Shown here one piece after another: positions 37,749 through 49,933 of a DNA stretch of 64,000 nucleotides; the first letter of the stretch is position 1, and every line of letters starts with the position of its first letter. Source of the DNA: Ficedula albicollis. Taxonomy: Eukaryota > Chordata > Aves > Passeriformes > Muscicapidae. The stretch covers positions 14,649,409-14,713,408 of the forward strand of contig NC_021683.1 of assembly GCF_000247815.1 (NCBI RefSeq). The letters run 5' to 3'. The notes under the pieces were generated by a model that worked only from the letters and a program-made list of their open reading frames with translations, made no database searches and was not told where the DNA came from. A program made the translations under genes and the position numbers.

Positions 37749-40700
37749 AGAACATGCTATACATTACCTTCTTACTACAAGTTTCATCTGTGCATTTGTA
37801 CTTTTGTAAGGTCACCAGGCCTTGATCTTTTTTCTGCTAAGCGCTGTCTCCTTGCAATAATGAGTGTCTTGCTGTAAGAGGATTTCAGCTGGACAGATGT
37901 ACCTTAATGTCTTGCAGCAGGATTTACTGTTTTATAAGACTGATTCTGGATTATTGTGTTCATGGTTGGAATGTGGCAATAACTCAGGTTAAAGGAGCAG
38001 GGCTTGTGGCAAGGAAAATTTGGACCTGGACAAATGCAGAGATCCTTGTACTGCAAACAAAATACTTTAATTAAGTTCACCTCTATAATTAACTGTTATA
38101 CCCAAACTACTGTACTTCAGAAATAACAGATTTCCAGCAGACTGGCTGAATCCTGTTGTGCAGGAGCGTAACTTTGATATTCTTCTAATTAGGTGTTGTA
38201 TTTGAAACTCTTAGTAATTGTTTATAGCTAAGTTTCTGAAATTACCACTGTGCAAGTGGCTTTCTAGTACACATTGTGGAGAATAACCATTTGTTTTTCT
38301 GTCTGTAATTTCCATATATAGTTTTATGAAGAAGGCATCTGTTGGCTCTAGGTGTTTTTTGGGAGGTGTTTTTAGCAGTTTCAGTTGCCCAAGATTCTGG
38401 AGTGGAAAAACTCTGCCTGGAAAGCTTCAGGGCAGGTTTGGGGATGCCCTTGTCCCTGGCCTGTAGGACCTGGCAGTCAATACAGTCTGATAAAGATGGT
38501 GATTACACTTCATAGAATTCCTGTCTGTAAATCACTCTAGCCACACAGAGAATTATAAACCTGTCAGTGTACAGAGAGCAGATATTCATAAAATGTATAG
38601 AAACAGGATTATTCTTTATTCTTTTGGGGGTTTCATGTATTGGCTAAATAGAATGTATTTCACTACCATCAAATCTTCTTGCATGAATTTTTATGTTATG
38701 GGTTTTTTTTATTGCTTTTAACTTGGTAGAATCATCCTAGTTGGGATTGATCCCTACAGGATGTAGTAGAAGCTCTTTAGTAGCTTCCTCAATGTCTCAC
38801 TTTTGTTTTTTACCTCAGCCTTGCTTTGGCTGTTGTTTCATTGCTGTCCATGTTATGCATCTCCTGGAAGAGCTGCCTTTTCTTTAAGGCTCAGCATTTC
38901 AGCAAAATGATGCTTTTGTTGGTAAATTAAGCACAGAGGGTGTGGGAAAAATCCCAAGCAATACATAGTTTTCTTTTACAGTGGCAGACTTCCAACTTGT
39001 GTGAATGCTTACCTTCCTTTTCCCTAGCACATATATCTGGGGGGTTGTTGAATTTTATTTTTTTAGTAACAACTTGACACTTTTACATGGGAAAAAGTTG
39101 GCACTGGAGTTGAGTGTTGGAATTGAGTGTAATCCTTATGTTCTTGCTTCTCAAAGACTCCTTCCTAACACCTGTAACACTCATGCTTTTTAAAATGTGC
39201 TTGTCTGAAGTACTGCTGCAAATTAATTTCCTTATCTAATTCTTTTTTATTTCCTTCTGAATGCTATTGGGGGATAAAATCAAATGTATGCAATGTGCAC
39301 CAAATGGGATTGCCTCTTCCTTTAAGGTCTAGTTATTGTAGACATTTGCTCTTGCTGAGCAGAAAAATAATGTTAACAGCTGCTTAATCTAGTTAGAAAT
39401 GCATCTTGCTGTGTATTAAAAATTACTTCCACTTATCTTTTCTAGTGGTATAATTTGTAAAATCACATTTAAAAAACTGAAAAAGCATAAATGTAGCCTC
39501 ATTCAATCTTTTTATGTGTTAACATACGGAGGGTGAACATTTAAAAGGCCTTTGAGCATGTGACAATTGTAATAGTCACCTAAGAAATATCCACCTCCTA
39601 GGCACTAGAGAACTCCTAGAAATCTTGCCCAAAGGGCTTGTAGTTGTGCTAGATTATTTCAATTTAAAAAAAAAAAAAGAAATAATTCTGCTTCTTTTCA
39701 AATGGGATTTGCTATTTCTGGAAACTATTAAATGTTCAGATCGAGGACCCACCCTTTATAAATTAATGCAGCACAGAAGAGTAATTAAATTTGGTAATCT
39801 CATTAAAGCTTTTAATGGAATTGATCATTTCAGGGAGTTTTTCTGGTTATTGGGATTTCTGAACAAAAGAGTCACTATTGGATTATTACTGCTCTTTTCC
39901 AGTAGCAGTTTGTTTTCAGCTGCCAGGCAAGACAGTCATTTTGGGACCTCAATTTGTTTCTGCTGAGGATGGGACCAGCATGCAATTCCCCCAGGAGATG
40001 AGAATCTCAGTTGTAGTGTTCTCCCCTAGACTGTTAGCCACTAGTTACATAATTTTTTTTCTAAAGCTGATTACAAACTTAGATCTATTTTGAAAGTGCT
40101 TCTTCATCAAAGCAAAAAGGTAAAGCAGTCAATTTTTTACTTCTTGTAAATATATTTAGTAACATGCAAATTATTTGTTCAAATCTACCTGATTTGATTC
40201 CTCAGTAAAGAAGGCCTTCAAGGTTTCAGCAGTATATGGTTGCTGTGAAATAAATAATTATTCCTTTTTTTTTTCATTTAGAAAGTGTTAAAATTGTACT
40301 AGTGCAACATAATGAAGGTGCAGTGTATATAAAATTGCTTTGCAGGGCCATACTTATTTTTACAGAACTCTGCTCATTGTTTTTCAGTTTAAAACAAAGC
40401 AATCTAAAAATGCAAGAATAATTCTGAGCAATCCTGTTTATTATGTTACACTGTGGATGCATATGTTTTCATTATTTGTGTATGTATTTATATTTAAACC
40501 TATTGCCTTGCTTGAAGGCCCCCTTCTCCATGGAATCTGTGTCTTTTCCAACCTGAGAAATTCCAGTAATTAATCTCTTTCTGCATGTCCTTCTGTACCT
40601 TTCCTGCTCAGTGGTATCTGCTCCTGAGATAATCTGTACAGATGTCAGAGACAGGAACAGCATTGACTGTTGAAGGTGAAGGTGGATGGTAGGTGTAAAG

Positions 40701-42843
40701 GAAGTGAGAATACAGTATAAATCCTTGCTTTAGGAGGTGGAAATATGATTTGTGGACATGTGGCCAATTCTCCTGCCATCCTGTACATTTTTGGTTCATC
40801 TACAGGTCAGAACCAGGACTGCACATTGAGCTTGTTTTCTGCATAGGACAAGAACAGTGTACCAGGTCAATAAATCAGCAGAGAGACCTGTTGTTTCCAT
40901 GCCTAGAACAGCCCTGCTTTCCAACTGCAGGCAAATAATCCTGTGCCATCCTGTCTGTACATCCCTGCCCCATCCTCATCCCAGCTGAAGTGGTGGGGCA
41001 GGAGGCAGTGCTCTGCAGACACAGAACAAAGTTTGTTCTCAGGTATTAATTCTGTCCCAGCCTCTCTTGAGAGAGCAGATATAATGGTAGGCTTTGTGTA
41101 ATTACAGCAATTTTCAACAATATTTACCATTTTTATAGACAAATGCACTGTGAGAACTTTTATTGACATAAAATGGCAATTAATGTCAGGCAAAAGTTTT
41201 TTATTTGCTCCTTACATTTAAAGTTCATCTCCAGAAATTGGTGTTGTGGGGCTGCTTCAGTCCTCTGTGAATGTTTGCTCTTACAGATACCATTTATTTT
41301 ACTTTTGCTGCTGAAAGATTTGTTGAAAGGAATGTTTATGAAAAGATTGATAGACCCCATTTCAGAACCACCTGAAGGGGACTCGTAGCTGATTTCAGGT
41401 ACCAACTTCCAGGGTGCTTTGTGAAATAAAGGAGTGAGGAGAACCAAAGCAGGAAGGACAGAAGGCTCCTGCAGGTTTTCAGCTGTTTCTGTGCTGAGAC
41501 TGCCAATTCTCTCAAGCTCCATGTAGGAGACAATTAGGTGCCAATGCAAATCCTGACTCTTCCTTTTGTGCTCAGTCTGGGGGCAGAGGAGAGAGCCCAG
41601 CTCCTGCCCTGTGCAGATTGCTCAGTGTGCAAAGCAGAGGAGCTGCTGTGGCGCTCGTTTGCCTCCTGTTAAAGCACAAGAACCACAATCTGTGAGATGC
41701 ACCGTGGTGATACCAGCTGGGCTTCCACGGGAAGAGCTGATGCTCTCCTGCTCATCTAAGATTCACTGCAGTCAGTGACAGCAAGGGGAAGAGATGCCTT
41801 GACTCTCCAGAGCAAGGAGGGTGCTCACTGAACTTGCCCAAGTAAATCCACAGGATTGGGTCTGAACACCTCTTTTTAACATCATGGGCATCTGCTTAAT
41901 CACTTCTCTACTATCTCAAAATTCTCAGTAAACTATTTTCAATATCATCACCATGATTAAAGTGCTGAAATACTCCAGGAGCTACTAAAATGAATTAAAT
42001 TTAATCTAAGCTTTGCTAATTATCAGTCTTATTCCTATGAATGAAGAATATAGTCGACTTGGTGTTAATCTCTTTTATCGGGCAATGCCATGTACTAGAA
42101 TGCAAAAGGAAAATAATCCTGATTTGAAAAAAAAAAAATAAGCAAAAAGGGAAACAAATTCTTGCAAGGTTTCCCCTGACAGATGATTTTCATGTGAGTC
42201 TGGTGACTTCAAATATTGAAACATGGAAGGAAGGAGAGTCCACTGGTGAGAACTAGGACTCAGTCTCTTATTCTTTGACCCCCAATGCCCCAGGAATAGG
42301 GTTTCTGTGTGCATGAAGAAATACATAATTCTATCACCAATTCCCTTAAGTGAAACAATTTTTTAAATTTCTGGCTTTAGACTGTATTAAACAGCTGCAC
42401 TTTCTTGAGGAGTGCTGTGGTATAACTCCAGTTTATCATCTTACAACAGAATTTCCTTTCATGCAAAGCATTCCAGAATTACTCTGGAGGGCTCTGAGTC
42501 TAATGAAGACTTATGTCTCTGTTAAGAAAGGCTTACCAATATAAAAGTTTGCCAACTAAAGGCTGGGCGCTTGGGAAATCAGATAATGGACTTCATTAAG
42601 TTTTCTGAGAGGGTCAAACCAAAATATTTATTGTTTGAGGTACCACCACCTCCTCCTGCAAATAGGTCCCTCTTTTCTGGACTCATGAGCTGCAGGCTGT
42701 GCCTTGCCAGCAATGTGAAAGCAGGCTGGGTAGAGAGGGAATGGTTCGGATGAAGGAGTCTGTAAATATTTTCATGTACAAGGGACAGTTCCTTTAGTGG
42801 CACTATAACACAACCTCTGTGAGACTATTTACTAAAAGAGTAG
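37749..42843. other. Non-coding stretch, nothing recognised
   Basis: AT-rich, with frames up to about 130 codons that have no protein-like features I can name (for example 41160-41549, minus). Poly-A and poly-T runs occur near 39665 and 40264. The last five bases, AGTAG, are the probable left target-site duplication of the following LTR. Confidence 0.5.
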
Positions 42844-43494
42844 TGTCCTGGTTTGAAGGACAGGTGTCTGCCAATAAAGGCAAGAGCCTCTCTTTGAAAT
42901 GGAGAATGTAAAACCCCTCCCTCCAAATTATTATAATTTTGAAATTAAGGGGTTCTCAGGCAAAGATAGGGGAATTAAGAATAACAGTTCTTTACTAGGA
43001 AAATTAAAATAGAAGTACAGTATTACAAAGAGCAAACCCAAAACCCTGCCAGAGTCAGAATCCAAGCTGACACCCATCAGTCAGTCAGGGTGTTGGCAGC
43101 AGTCCCATTAAATGGTGGCTGCATCCTCCTGCAGGGGCAGATGTGGTTCAGCTGGAGCAGTGCTCCTGTAGAAGGTGCAGTTTTCCTCTGAATGTCCAGG
43201 GATGATGTGGAAAGGTCTGGCTTTCCTCTGGAATCCAGTGGAAAGAAGACATCTTAGTGTCCAAAATCTCAGTTTTTATCTAGATAGGAAAGACTTGGCT
43301 CTTCCTCCTGGGTGGAGCATCTCCCAGTGGGATGATGTAATTTTATCAGTCACACAGTGGGACTGAATAGGCCAGCAGCAGATGATATCTGCCTGGAGGG
43401 TTGTGGAAAAGATAAAGATGATTGCCCCAGCTGGTTTAACAGACGGTGATAGAATACATACTTTAGGTCACATCCTGTATTGCAACCTAAGACA
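42844..43494 (-). mobile_element. Solo LTR of the same passerine retrovirus family, fuller copy
   Basis: In plus-strand reading it starts TGTCCTGGTTTGAAGGACAG and ends AACCTAAGACA, the reverse complement of the element at 29024-29574. The minus orientation is supported by a TATA-like AGATAAAAACTG on the minus strand (around 43270-43285), followed downstream in that sense by AGTAAAGAACTG. Flanks AGTAG (42839-42843) and AGCAG (43495-43499) are a probable 5-bp target-site duplication with one change. The right flank is CR1 sequence, so the LTR appears to have inserted at or in an existing CR1. Its U3 end was later duplicated (see 43579-43856). Confidence 0.88.
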
Positions 43495-43555
43495 AGCAGT
43501 TACAGGAGCATGTAGTGATAGGACAAGGCAGGGGAATGACTTCAAACTGACAGAG
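43278..43555 (+). repeat. 301-bp-offset duplication, copy 1 (LTR end plus CR1)
   Basis: This 278-bp segment comprises 217 bp of LTR and 61 bp of CR1. It recurs at 43579-43856 with no difference seen. Because it spans the LTR/CR1 junction, the duplication is younger than the LTR insertion. Confidence 0.93.
43495..43555 (+). mobile_element. CR1 fragment adjoining the LTR (duplicated piece)
   Basis: Contains AGTGATAGGACAAGGCAGGG and TTCAAACTGACAGAG, typical of the CR1 3' region before its last 250 bp. The same 61 bp recur at 43796-43856, where the CR1 continues to its end. This copy is interrupted by the filler at 43556. Confidence 0.8.
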
Positions 43556-43578
43556 TTCCTCCTGGGTGGAGCATCTCC
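43556..43578 (+). repeat. 23-bp templated filler between duplicate copies
   Basis: The 23 bases starting TTCCTCCTGGGTGG are an exact copy of 43302-43324, which lies within duplication copy 1. They sit between the end of copy 1 and the start of copy 2 and belong to neither the LTR nor the CR1 in this position. Such locally copied inserts mark template switching during repair. Confidence 0.88.
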
Positions 43579-43856
43579 ATCTAGATAGGAAAGACTTGGC
43601 TCTTCCTCCTGGGTGGAGCATCTCCCAGTGGGATGATGTAATTTTATCAGTCACACAGTGGGACTGAATAGGCCAGCAGCAGATGATATCTGCCTGGAGG
43701 GTTGTGGAAAAGATAAAGATGATTGCCCCAGCTGGTTTAACAGACGGTGATAGAATACATACTTTAGGTCACATCCTGTATTGCAACCTAAGACAAGCAG
43801 TTACAGGAGCATGTAGTGATAGGACAAGGCAGGGGAATGACTTCAAACTGACAGAG
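43579..43856 (+). repeat. 301-bp-offset duplication, copy 2 (LTR end plus CR1)
   Basis: Second copy of 43278-43555. The LTR part covers 43579-43795 and the CR1 part 43796-43856, after which the CR1 continues uninterrupted. Confidence 0.93.
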
Positions 43857-44091
43857 AGAAGGTTTAGGTTAGAGGTGAGGAAACAATTCTTGACTATGAG
43901 GGTGGGCAGGCCCTGGCACAGGTATCCCAGAGGAGCTGTGGCTGCCCCATCCCTGGAAGTCTTCAAGAGAACTGGAGAGAGCTCTGAGTAACCTGGTCTA
44001 ATGGAAGGTGTCCCTGCCCATCAGGGAGCAATTGGAAAGAAATAATCTTTAAGGTCCCTTCCAATCCAAACCTTCTGTGATTGCATGACTG
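43796..44091 (+). mobile_element. CR1 LINE 3' end
   Basis: A good CR1 3' fragment. Pieces in order are AGAAGGTTTAGGTTAGAGGT, TTCTTGACTATGAGGGTGGG, CCCCATCCCTGGAAGTCTTC, AACCTGGTCTAATGGAAGGT, AAGGTCCCTTCCAATCCAAA, and a degraded octamer end (TTCTGTGATTGCATGA). With the piece before the LTR duplication this is one 5'-truncated insertion carrying only 3' sequence. It has no coding capacity. Confidence 0.92.
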
Positions 44092-47000
44092 CCTACAAAA
44101 AGCTACAGGATTATGCATTGGCTTGTTCCATGTTTGGCTATTCCTGCTGTGTGGAAGTGCATCCCATTAGTCTCCTGAGTTGCTTTTGGGATGCTTTGTG
44201 CACTTGTGCAAGAGAAGAGGAGTCCTACAGGGGTACAGATGGGGATTTCTAGACTGGGAAGCATGATGCCATCATTTGTGATTGATCATGCAGTATCTGA
44301 GAAAGGACTGTGGTGTGCTGGGAGCAGCCTCTAGATGAGCTGTCAATAGCTCTGTGCATTGCTTGGTCAGAGTATCTAGCTGATTTCAAGTCCAGTTTAA
44401 AATGCAAAGAGAATAGAAGCCGTTCCTCAACAGCATTAATGAATGAATCAGTCTGATCACTGCCAGCCTGCCCCAAATGCCTCATGTAACACACAGGCAC
44501 TGCCCAGCAGACTCTGCACATGGGGTTTTACAGTAGTGCCATTTATCCTCCTCCCAGGGCCTCAAGTGACTGCATAGCTTTAAAGTAAGGTATTTCCAGA
44601 TGCTTTTGGACTTGATTGTAAATGTATTTTATGCAGGAGCGCATGATTTGAGTGAAGTGGTTTCCAAATGGGTTTAATTTGCCTACTCAAAACTGAATTT
44701 AGCCGAAATTCCCTGAATTCATAGTGTTTGACATGGAGTCTGAGATTCAGGAAGGAATTTTGTCCCTTTGAAATGAAGTTGTCTTTTCAAGGTATTTGAT
44801 AAAATTAAGACCTTTAATTCTTGAGGTTCTGTTTCCAGTGCTGCAATTCTAAAGCTGATATGGGTTAGATTTGAGGTTCTCTTGTTTGTATTTGAGCAAG
44901 TAAATTTTCATGGGAAGTATTTTGTATGCTGCTTTTCACCTTATAGTACAAGCAGTACTGATAAATGGCCATTTTTGACTGCATTATATAAAAAAAGAGG
45001 ATTTAAAAATATATATATATGTATACATATACATATATATATTTGTTTATAAACTGTCTTAAATACTTTCTGTAGGGTAAATGTTGACTTAAGATTTTTC
45101 AGACATTTATTTCAAAACAACTGCAATTAAAAACCTACCTTTTATGACTCTTAACCTATAATGTTGAAATATCTTGGCATTTTCAGAAAGACAGAGCTTC
45201 AAAAGTTCTCAGATTGTCTTGTGGAAACCAGAGTAATTCTCAATAGTAGTTTTAATAAACATTTTCATGAAATCTACAGTTGATATAATCAGCCATGCTT
45301 GAAAAAAAATATTGTCTTAAAATTTAAAACCTGAAATCTTTAAATGGAATGAGGAGCAGGTGATTATTCCTTAATATCTTGCTGTACTGAGGATATTTCC
45401 AGCACCAGGGAGCACCTGCTCCCCCTAATGAGTGTGTGCATGTTTGTGTAGCTGGGCTTGTGCACCCTCTGATCATCACTGTGTCATCCTTGTTCTCAAA
45501 AACAACCTGTTGATCTTCAGTGAGACTGTGGGGACCTGTAAAAGTCACACATTTTTCAGGACAAATTAGTATTTGTTACACTTAACAGCTTTTGTTGAGT
45601 GTGTGTTGATTAAATAGCACATTGTTTTTATGACAAAGTCTCTCTGCATATAATTCGAGTGGAATCTTGACATTGTGGCTTTAACGGTGCCAAAATAAAT
45701 GTCTGGTAAATTAGCACAAATAAATGTTCTTGTGGTTTACTGTCTATGGGGAAAATTAGTTTTCACTTGAAAATGTTGGAGCTAGCAAATTGGGTTTATT
45801 AATTTATCCCTGCTCATGCTCACAGGCTTTTTTTTGCCAGGTGTTTAGCACTTGCGAGTGCTTAAGCTCCCTTGTGATTAAAATGCCAGTCCTGCTTGGC
45901 CTCATCATCACTGAAAGTGAGAGTGTCCCCAGCCAGAGCCCGTGTGGGTGTCGAAAGCAGGCAGCTCTGGCTTGCAGAGGTGGCTCTGCTCCCTCCTGGT
46001 CACACCTGGTCTGGTGTTCAGGGTCCCCATGGCCCGTGGGTCGGGAGATCCCTTTGGGACACCCTGGATCCGGGCTGCAGAGCTCTGTGATGTGCCCTGC
46101 ACCTGGGACAAACCTGTGTGGCTTCTGAGGCTTTGCCCCGAGATGTCACCTCCTCTGACCCCACACCTAAAACAGTACCAAAGTCAGCAGTATGCCTCAA
46201 GAGCTTGGGTGAGAAACCAAGGCAAGAGCATGGGACCTCTGGGCCAGAAAGCACTTTATCCATTCACAGCCAGAAATCATAAAGCTCAGGTCACACCCTT
46301 ACTGAATTTGTTCCAAGCTAAGAGAAAGAAATAAATCTTGGAAGAAGCTGTTAAGGATTAATTTTGAGAAAGGTCAGCCCCTCAACATTTTCTGGATTCC
46401 AGAAGTACTTGTTCATTCAGTTGCAATGCTGTTGGCAGTTTAAAATATGGGTTTGGACTTGATGGGGATGGGGGTGATCTATTAATCACCACTTCATCAT
46501 CTACAACTGCTTATCTTCTCTTTTCTGTAATTCTTCTTTTTAGTTGGACATCAGCATTGTCTACACACTTCATATCATCCATCAGGAGGAATGAATGAAG
46601 TACACAGCAATATATCAGTTTGACTAAGCTCAATAAAGCAAAAGAGAAGCAGAAAATTATTGCAATAACCTTAAATCTTTAATGATAATGGAGTTAAATA
46701 TATGTAATTTTCTTTACTCATTACTGTAGTGATAAAGCCCTGCTTTAGTACATAGTCCTAATTTGAAATAGAAAGTGTCTTATTCTATTAGGTAAAAAAT
46801 CCCTTCCCCCTCTCTTTTTTTAAAAAAATCTTTTGGGACAAATGGTGTCTGAAGTGTTTAATACCTCAGTTCCAATATATCTTGGCCAATACTTCTTCTG
46901 GACTTTATATAAAAAAATTAACTGAGCTTTAGAAGGAATTAACTTCACTCCAACTGTGCCTCTTTCCTGTGTATTTGACAACCAAAAAAAAAAAGTATGT

Positions 47001-48499
47001 TAAGTTTTCAATGAGAGAGATTCAGCTGTTCCAAAGAATGAATGGCACTCATTTTTGTCTTGGTTAAAAATACTTGCAGATGTTTCATTAATAAACTGTA
47101 GTGTCCTCCTATGAGAAGAGATTAAATTTGATGGGAATGCAGGAAATGTTCTTGCTGCTATTTGCATGAAAGTTTTCCCAGCTTTGGCAGAACTACAGGA
47201 AGCACAAGGCTTATTGGACTTGGCTGACAAATGTTCTGAGGATTCTGTGGCTGCCTGCAGAGCTCTGCCCAGGGCTGCAGGGAATGAGCTGAGCTCCCCC
47301 AGCACACCTGCCCTGGGACTGGGGGTGGGATCAGACTGGCTCTTAAAGCAAAAAGAGAGATGTTCTTCCTATCCTTGCTGCCATAAGACTAGGGAAATCA
47401 GGGAAGGCAGGAGACAGAGGAGAGAGGGATGAAGGTGGTGTGAGAATTGCAATCTGGTGAGGCTGGAGCGGGCTGGAGCTGAGAGCAGGGACAGAGAAGA
47501 GCAGACAGCACTGCAGGACCCTGTGGAGGATGAGGGGAGCTGAGGAAGGCTGTGAAGAGCATGTGCTAGTGGGGGCTGCCCCACCAGAACTGGGGCAAAA
47601 CCACAGATTGCTCTGCTGCCAGTGTTCATGGGTTCCCAGGAAATTTATAGGGATTTTCTAAGTTTATGTCCCTGTGCTTGCTTTAAACAATGCTGTGTTT
47701 TCCAGTCTGCTTATTAAACTTTGAGACGAGCCTTAATATAAGGCTGAGGGAGCTGAAAGAACAGGACAAATTTATTGTTTTCCTCCACTCCTTTTAGTCT
47801 AGAACATCTCTGCAAAGAAATTATATCAAGGTGAAGGTTCTGAGACTTGACTTTGCAAGCTCAGAACTGTTGAAATTACCTGTACAATGATGGATGGGGC
47901 TACACAGCAGCAGCACAGTAATGTTTTGGCAGCCCATTTGCCAAATCCTGCAAGAGGACTGGCTCAGAACACACACTGCCTCAATCAGTCAGAAACTTTC
48001 CAAGTTAAGAGTAATCCATGCAGTGAAAAACAAGCTCTTTTGGTGCAGAGGACAGAATATGAAGTCATTGCTTTTAATTAAACTGTTCTGAGTGAGACTG
48101 AACTTTGCAACTTCAAAGCATGTGTAATTGATGGATTTAGTGCTTTATACATATCTCCATAGTCCCAAAAATTCTGGTCACGTTTTAGGTAAGTGGTGGT
48201 CATGAAAGCAATTTATGGATTAACATGGATTAAAGGGAGGTTCTTTCAAAGGAGTATTTCAGCAGTAAGAATTATAGGCCTAAATGGCACTTGTTGTAAA
48301 GTTTCTAAAAACTGCACTTGCTGCTGTGGACTAGACTTATAATCAAAGCTGTGATTTAAATTTTCCTTAATAACTTTATGTTATAGCTTTTCCTTTCTGT
48401 GCCCTCTAAATTACTTTGTCTATTCTAGATAAATGGATCTCATCAAGAGTGAAAAGGACATCTTTTGTGAAGCATCAAATCTTTCTTGCTGGAATCTAG
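44092..48499. other. Non-coding stretch with GC-rich patches
   Basis: AT-rich background with GC-rich CpG-poor patches at about 45880-46150 and 47180-47620, which hold overlapping chance frames on both strands. The AT dinucleotide repeat at 45008-45043 is listed separately. No gene or other element is recognised. Confidence 0.5.
45008..45043 (+). repeat. Imperfectly palindromic AT/GTATAC microsatellite
   Basis: Alternating A and T with interspersed GTATAC and CATATAC steps, flanked by AAA and TTT. The two halves are nearly complementary, so the tract can fold back on itself. It is likely to vary in length between individuals. Confidence 0.85.
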
Positions 48500-48532
48500 A
48501 TTTATTAACTTCACATTATGAAGTTAATAAAT
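48500..48532 (+). repeat. Perfect 14-bp inverted repeat with 5-nt loop
   Basis: Left arm ATTTATTAACTTCA (48500-48513), loop CATTA, right arm TGAAGTTAATAAAT (48519-48532). All 14 pairs are complementary. The stem is too short for a microRNA precursor. It could be a fold-back replication product. Confidence 0.88.
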
Positions 48533-49611
48533 GTTGTCCCTCTCTCCCTTCAGAGGCCTTTGAGGAGAGAATGGACTGAGCACTTAAAGGTTTAGGACAT
48601 TTCTGTGTAATGAGGAGTCCTTAAAAATGAATTGTATCTTTATCCTTAGGGGCTGAAACCTAATGTTTGGGTAAAGCACCTTCCAAAGGGTTTGCTGGTG
48701 GTAGTGGTTTTGTTCATTTTTGTTATTTGAAGAAATCCATTTTGGACCTTCTAACCTGTTCCCTCAGACCTTCTGTGTGTAGTAAGATGTTCAACTGTCT
48801 TCAGGCTCCAAATGGAGAATTAATGAAATGAATAGTTTTAAAGCACCAATCTAAACATAATTATAGAAGAATGTGTTGCTGAGATTGCAGCTTGGAGTTG
48901 TTCAGTAACTGGCAGGTACCATTGCCCAGAGTATCATTCTGCAGCAGTGTGCAAGGATGCAGAGCCATCCAGCAGCCCAGACTGTGTGTGGCACAGGCAC
49001 ACACAAGACAGACAGAAGAATGCCACAAACACTGATGTACACTTTTCAGAGGCAATATCATCCCCCTGTGCTCCTAAAAATGCCTCAGGAAAAACTGGGT
49101 GATCTTTGAAAGTGCTGGAGGTGTCTGCTGATGACAACTGCAACTCCAGCAAAAGACAAGGTTTCAATTATTATCTGCAGTTATTCAACCTATAGAACAC
49201 ACTTCCTTACTGATACAGATTATTCTCAAGCATAGCAGATTTTTGTTGAGAACATTTAAGATACACTACAAACATTTGGACCCAAAAATGAGATTTATTC
49301 CTCAGAAAGATGTAAGTATTTATATGAAAAAGCACTCAAAAATCTGGAAATATCAACGTTCTGTTTGTTGAAGAGGCACAATTTCAACTAAAGCAGCATA
49401 CCTTTGATTTGCACGAATAAGAACAATTTTTTTCCTCTGTGAACATTCTTTTGAAGAACCCAACCAAAGTACTTGTGATTTTGCCTGAAAGGTATAGTTA
49501 GCACTAATTCATCTAAAAGTGTGTAACGAAGAATATTTTATCCAGCTGTATGTATGTGATGATGAATTAGTGGGAATATATAGCCATTTGTTATGCTTAT
49601 ATAGCAGCTCA
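48533..49611. other. Non-coding stretch, nothing recognised
   Basis: AT-rich unique sequence with frames under 80 codons. No element or RNA gene is recognised. Confidence 0.5.
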
Positions 49612-49710
49612 TAGCTGTAATAATCCTGGATCACTTCACTCTTCTCTGTGAATTAGGCAGTATTAATATCCATTTTTGTCAATGGAGATTGAGAGACAGA
49701 GAGTTCTTAC
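49612..49710 (-). mobile_element. Ancient MIR/L2-like remnant (probable)
   Basis: In plus reading, TAATCCTGG, then TCTGTGAATTAGGCAGTATT, then AATATCCATTTTT, then GAGATTGAGAGACAGAGAG follow the order of the reverse-complemented 3' half of MIR/L2 elements (TTAATCCT, GTGAGGTAGG, TATTATTATCCCC, ATTTTACAG, GAAACTGAGGCACAGAGAGG). The divergence is what is expected of an element predating birds. The boundaries are approximate. Confidence 0.48.
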
Positions 49711-49933
49711 CATCTGCTCTTAATGGAGGCTTAACCTCCCATCTCTCTCCAGGAAACTTCTCAGGAAACTTTAGAGGTACTTAATTTTCAAATTTCAGGT
49801 ATCTCCTAGGACCACATTGTCACAGGTTTGAACTTTTGAACAGAATACCTTCGTTTTGGATCACACCTAGAGGAAAAGCAGAACAAGTATGCCATGAGGT
49901 CTCACAGATAATTTCTATAATCTCAGCTAAGGG
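49711..49933. other. Short spacer between MIR/L2-like remnant and CR1
   Basis: AT-rich unique sequence with no recognised feature. Confidence 0.5.

Noticed and set aside
45896..46334. Overlapping plus and minus frames near 46 kb as a possible exon
   Set aside because: Frames on both strands remain open because stops are scarce in this GC-rich patch; no domain or consistent splice structure.
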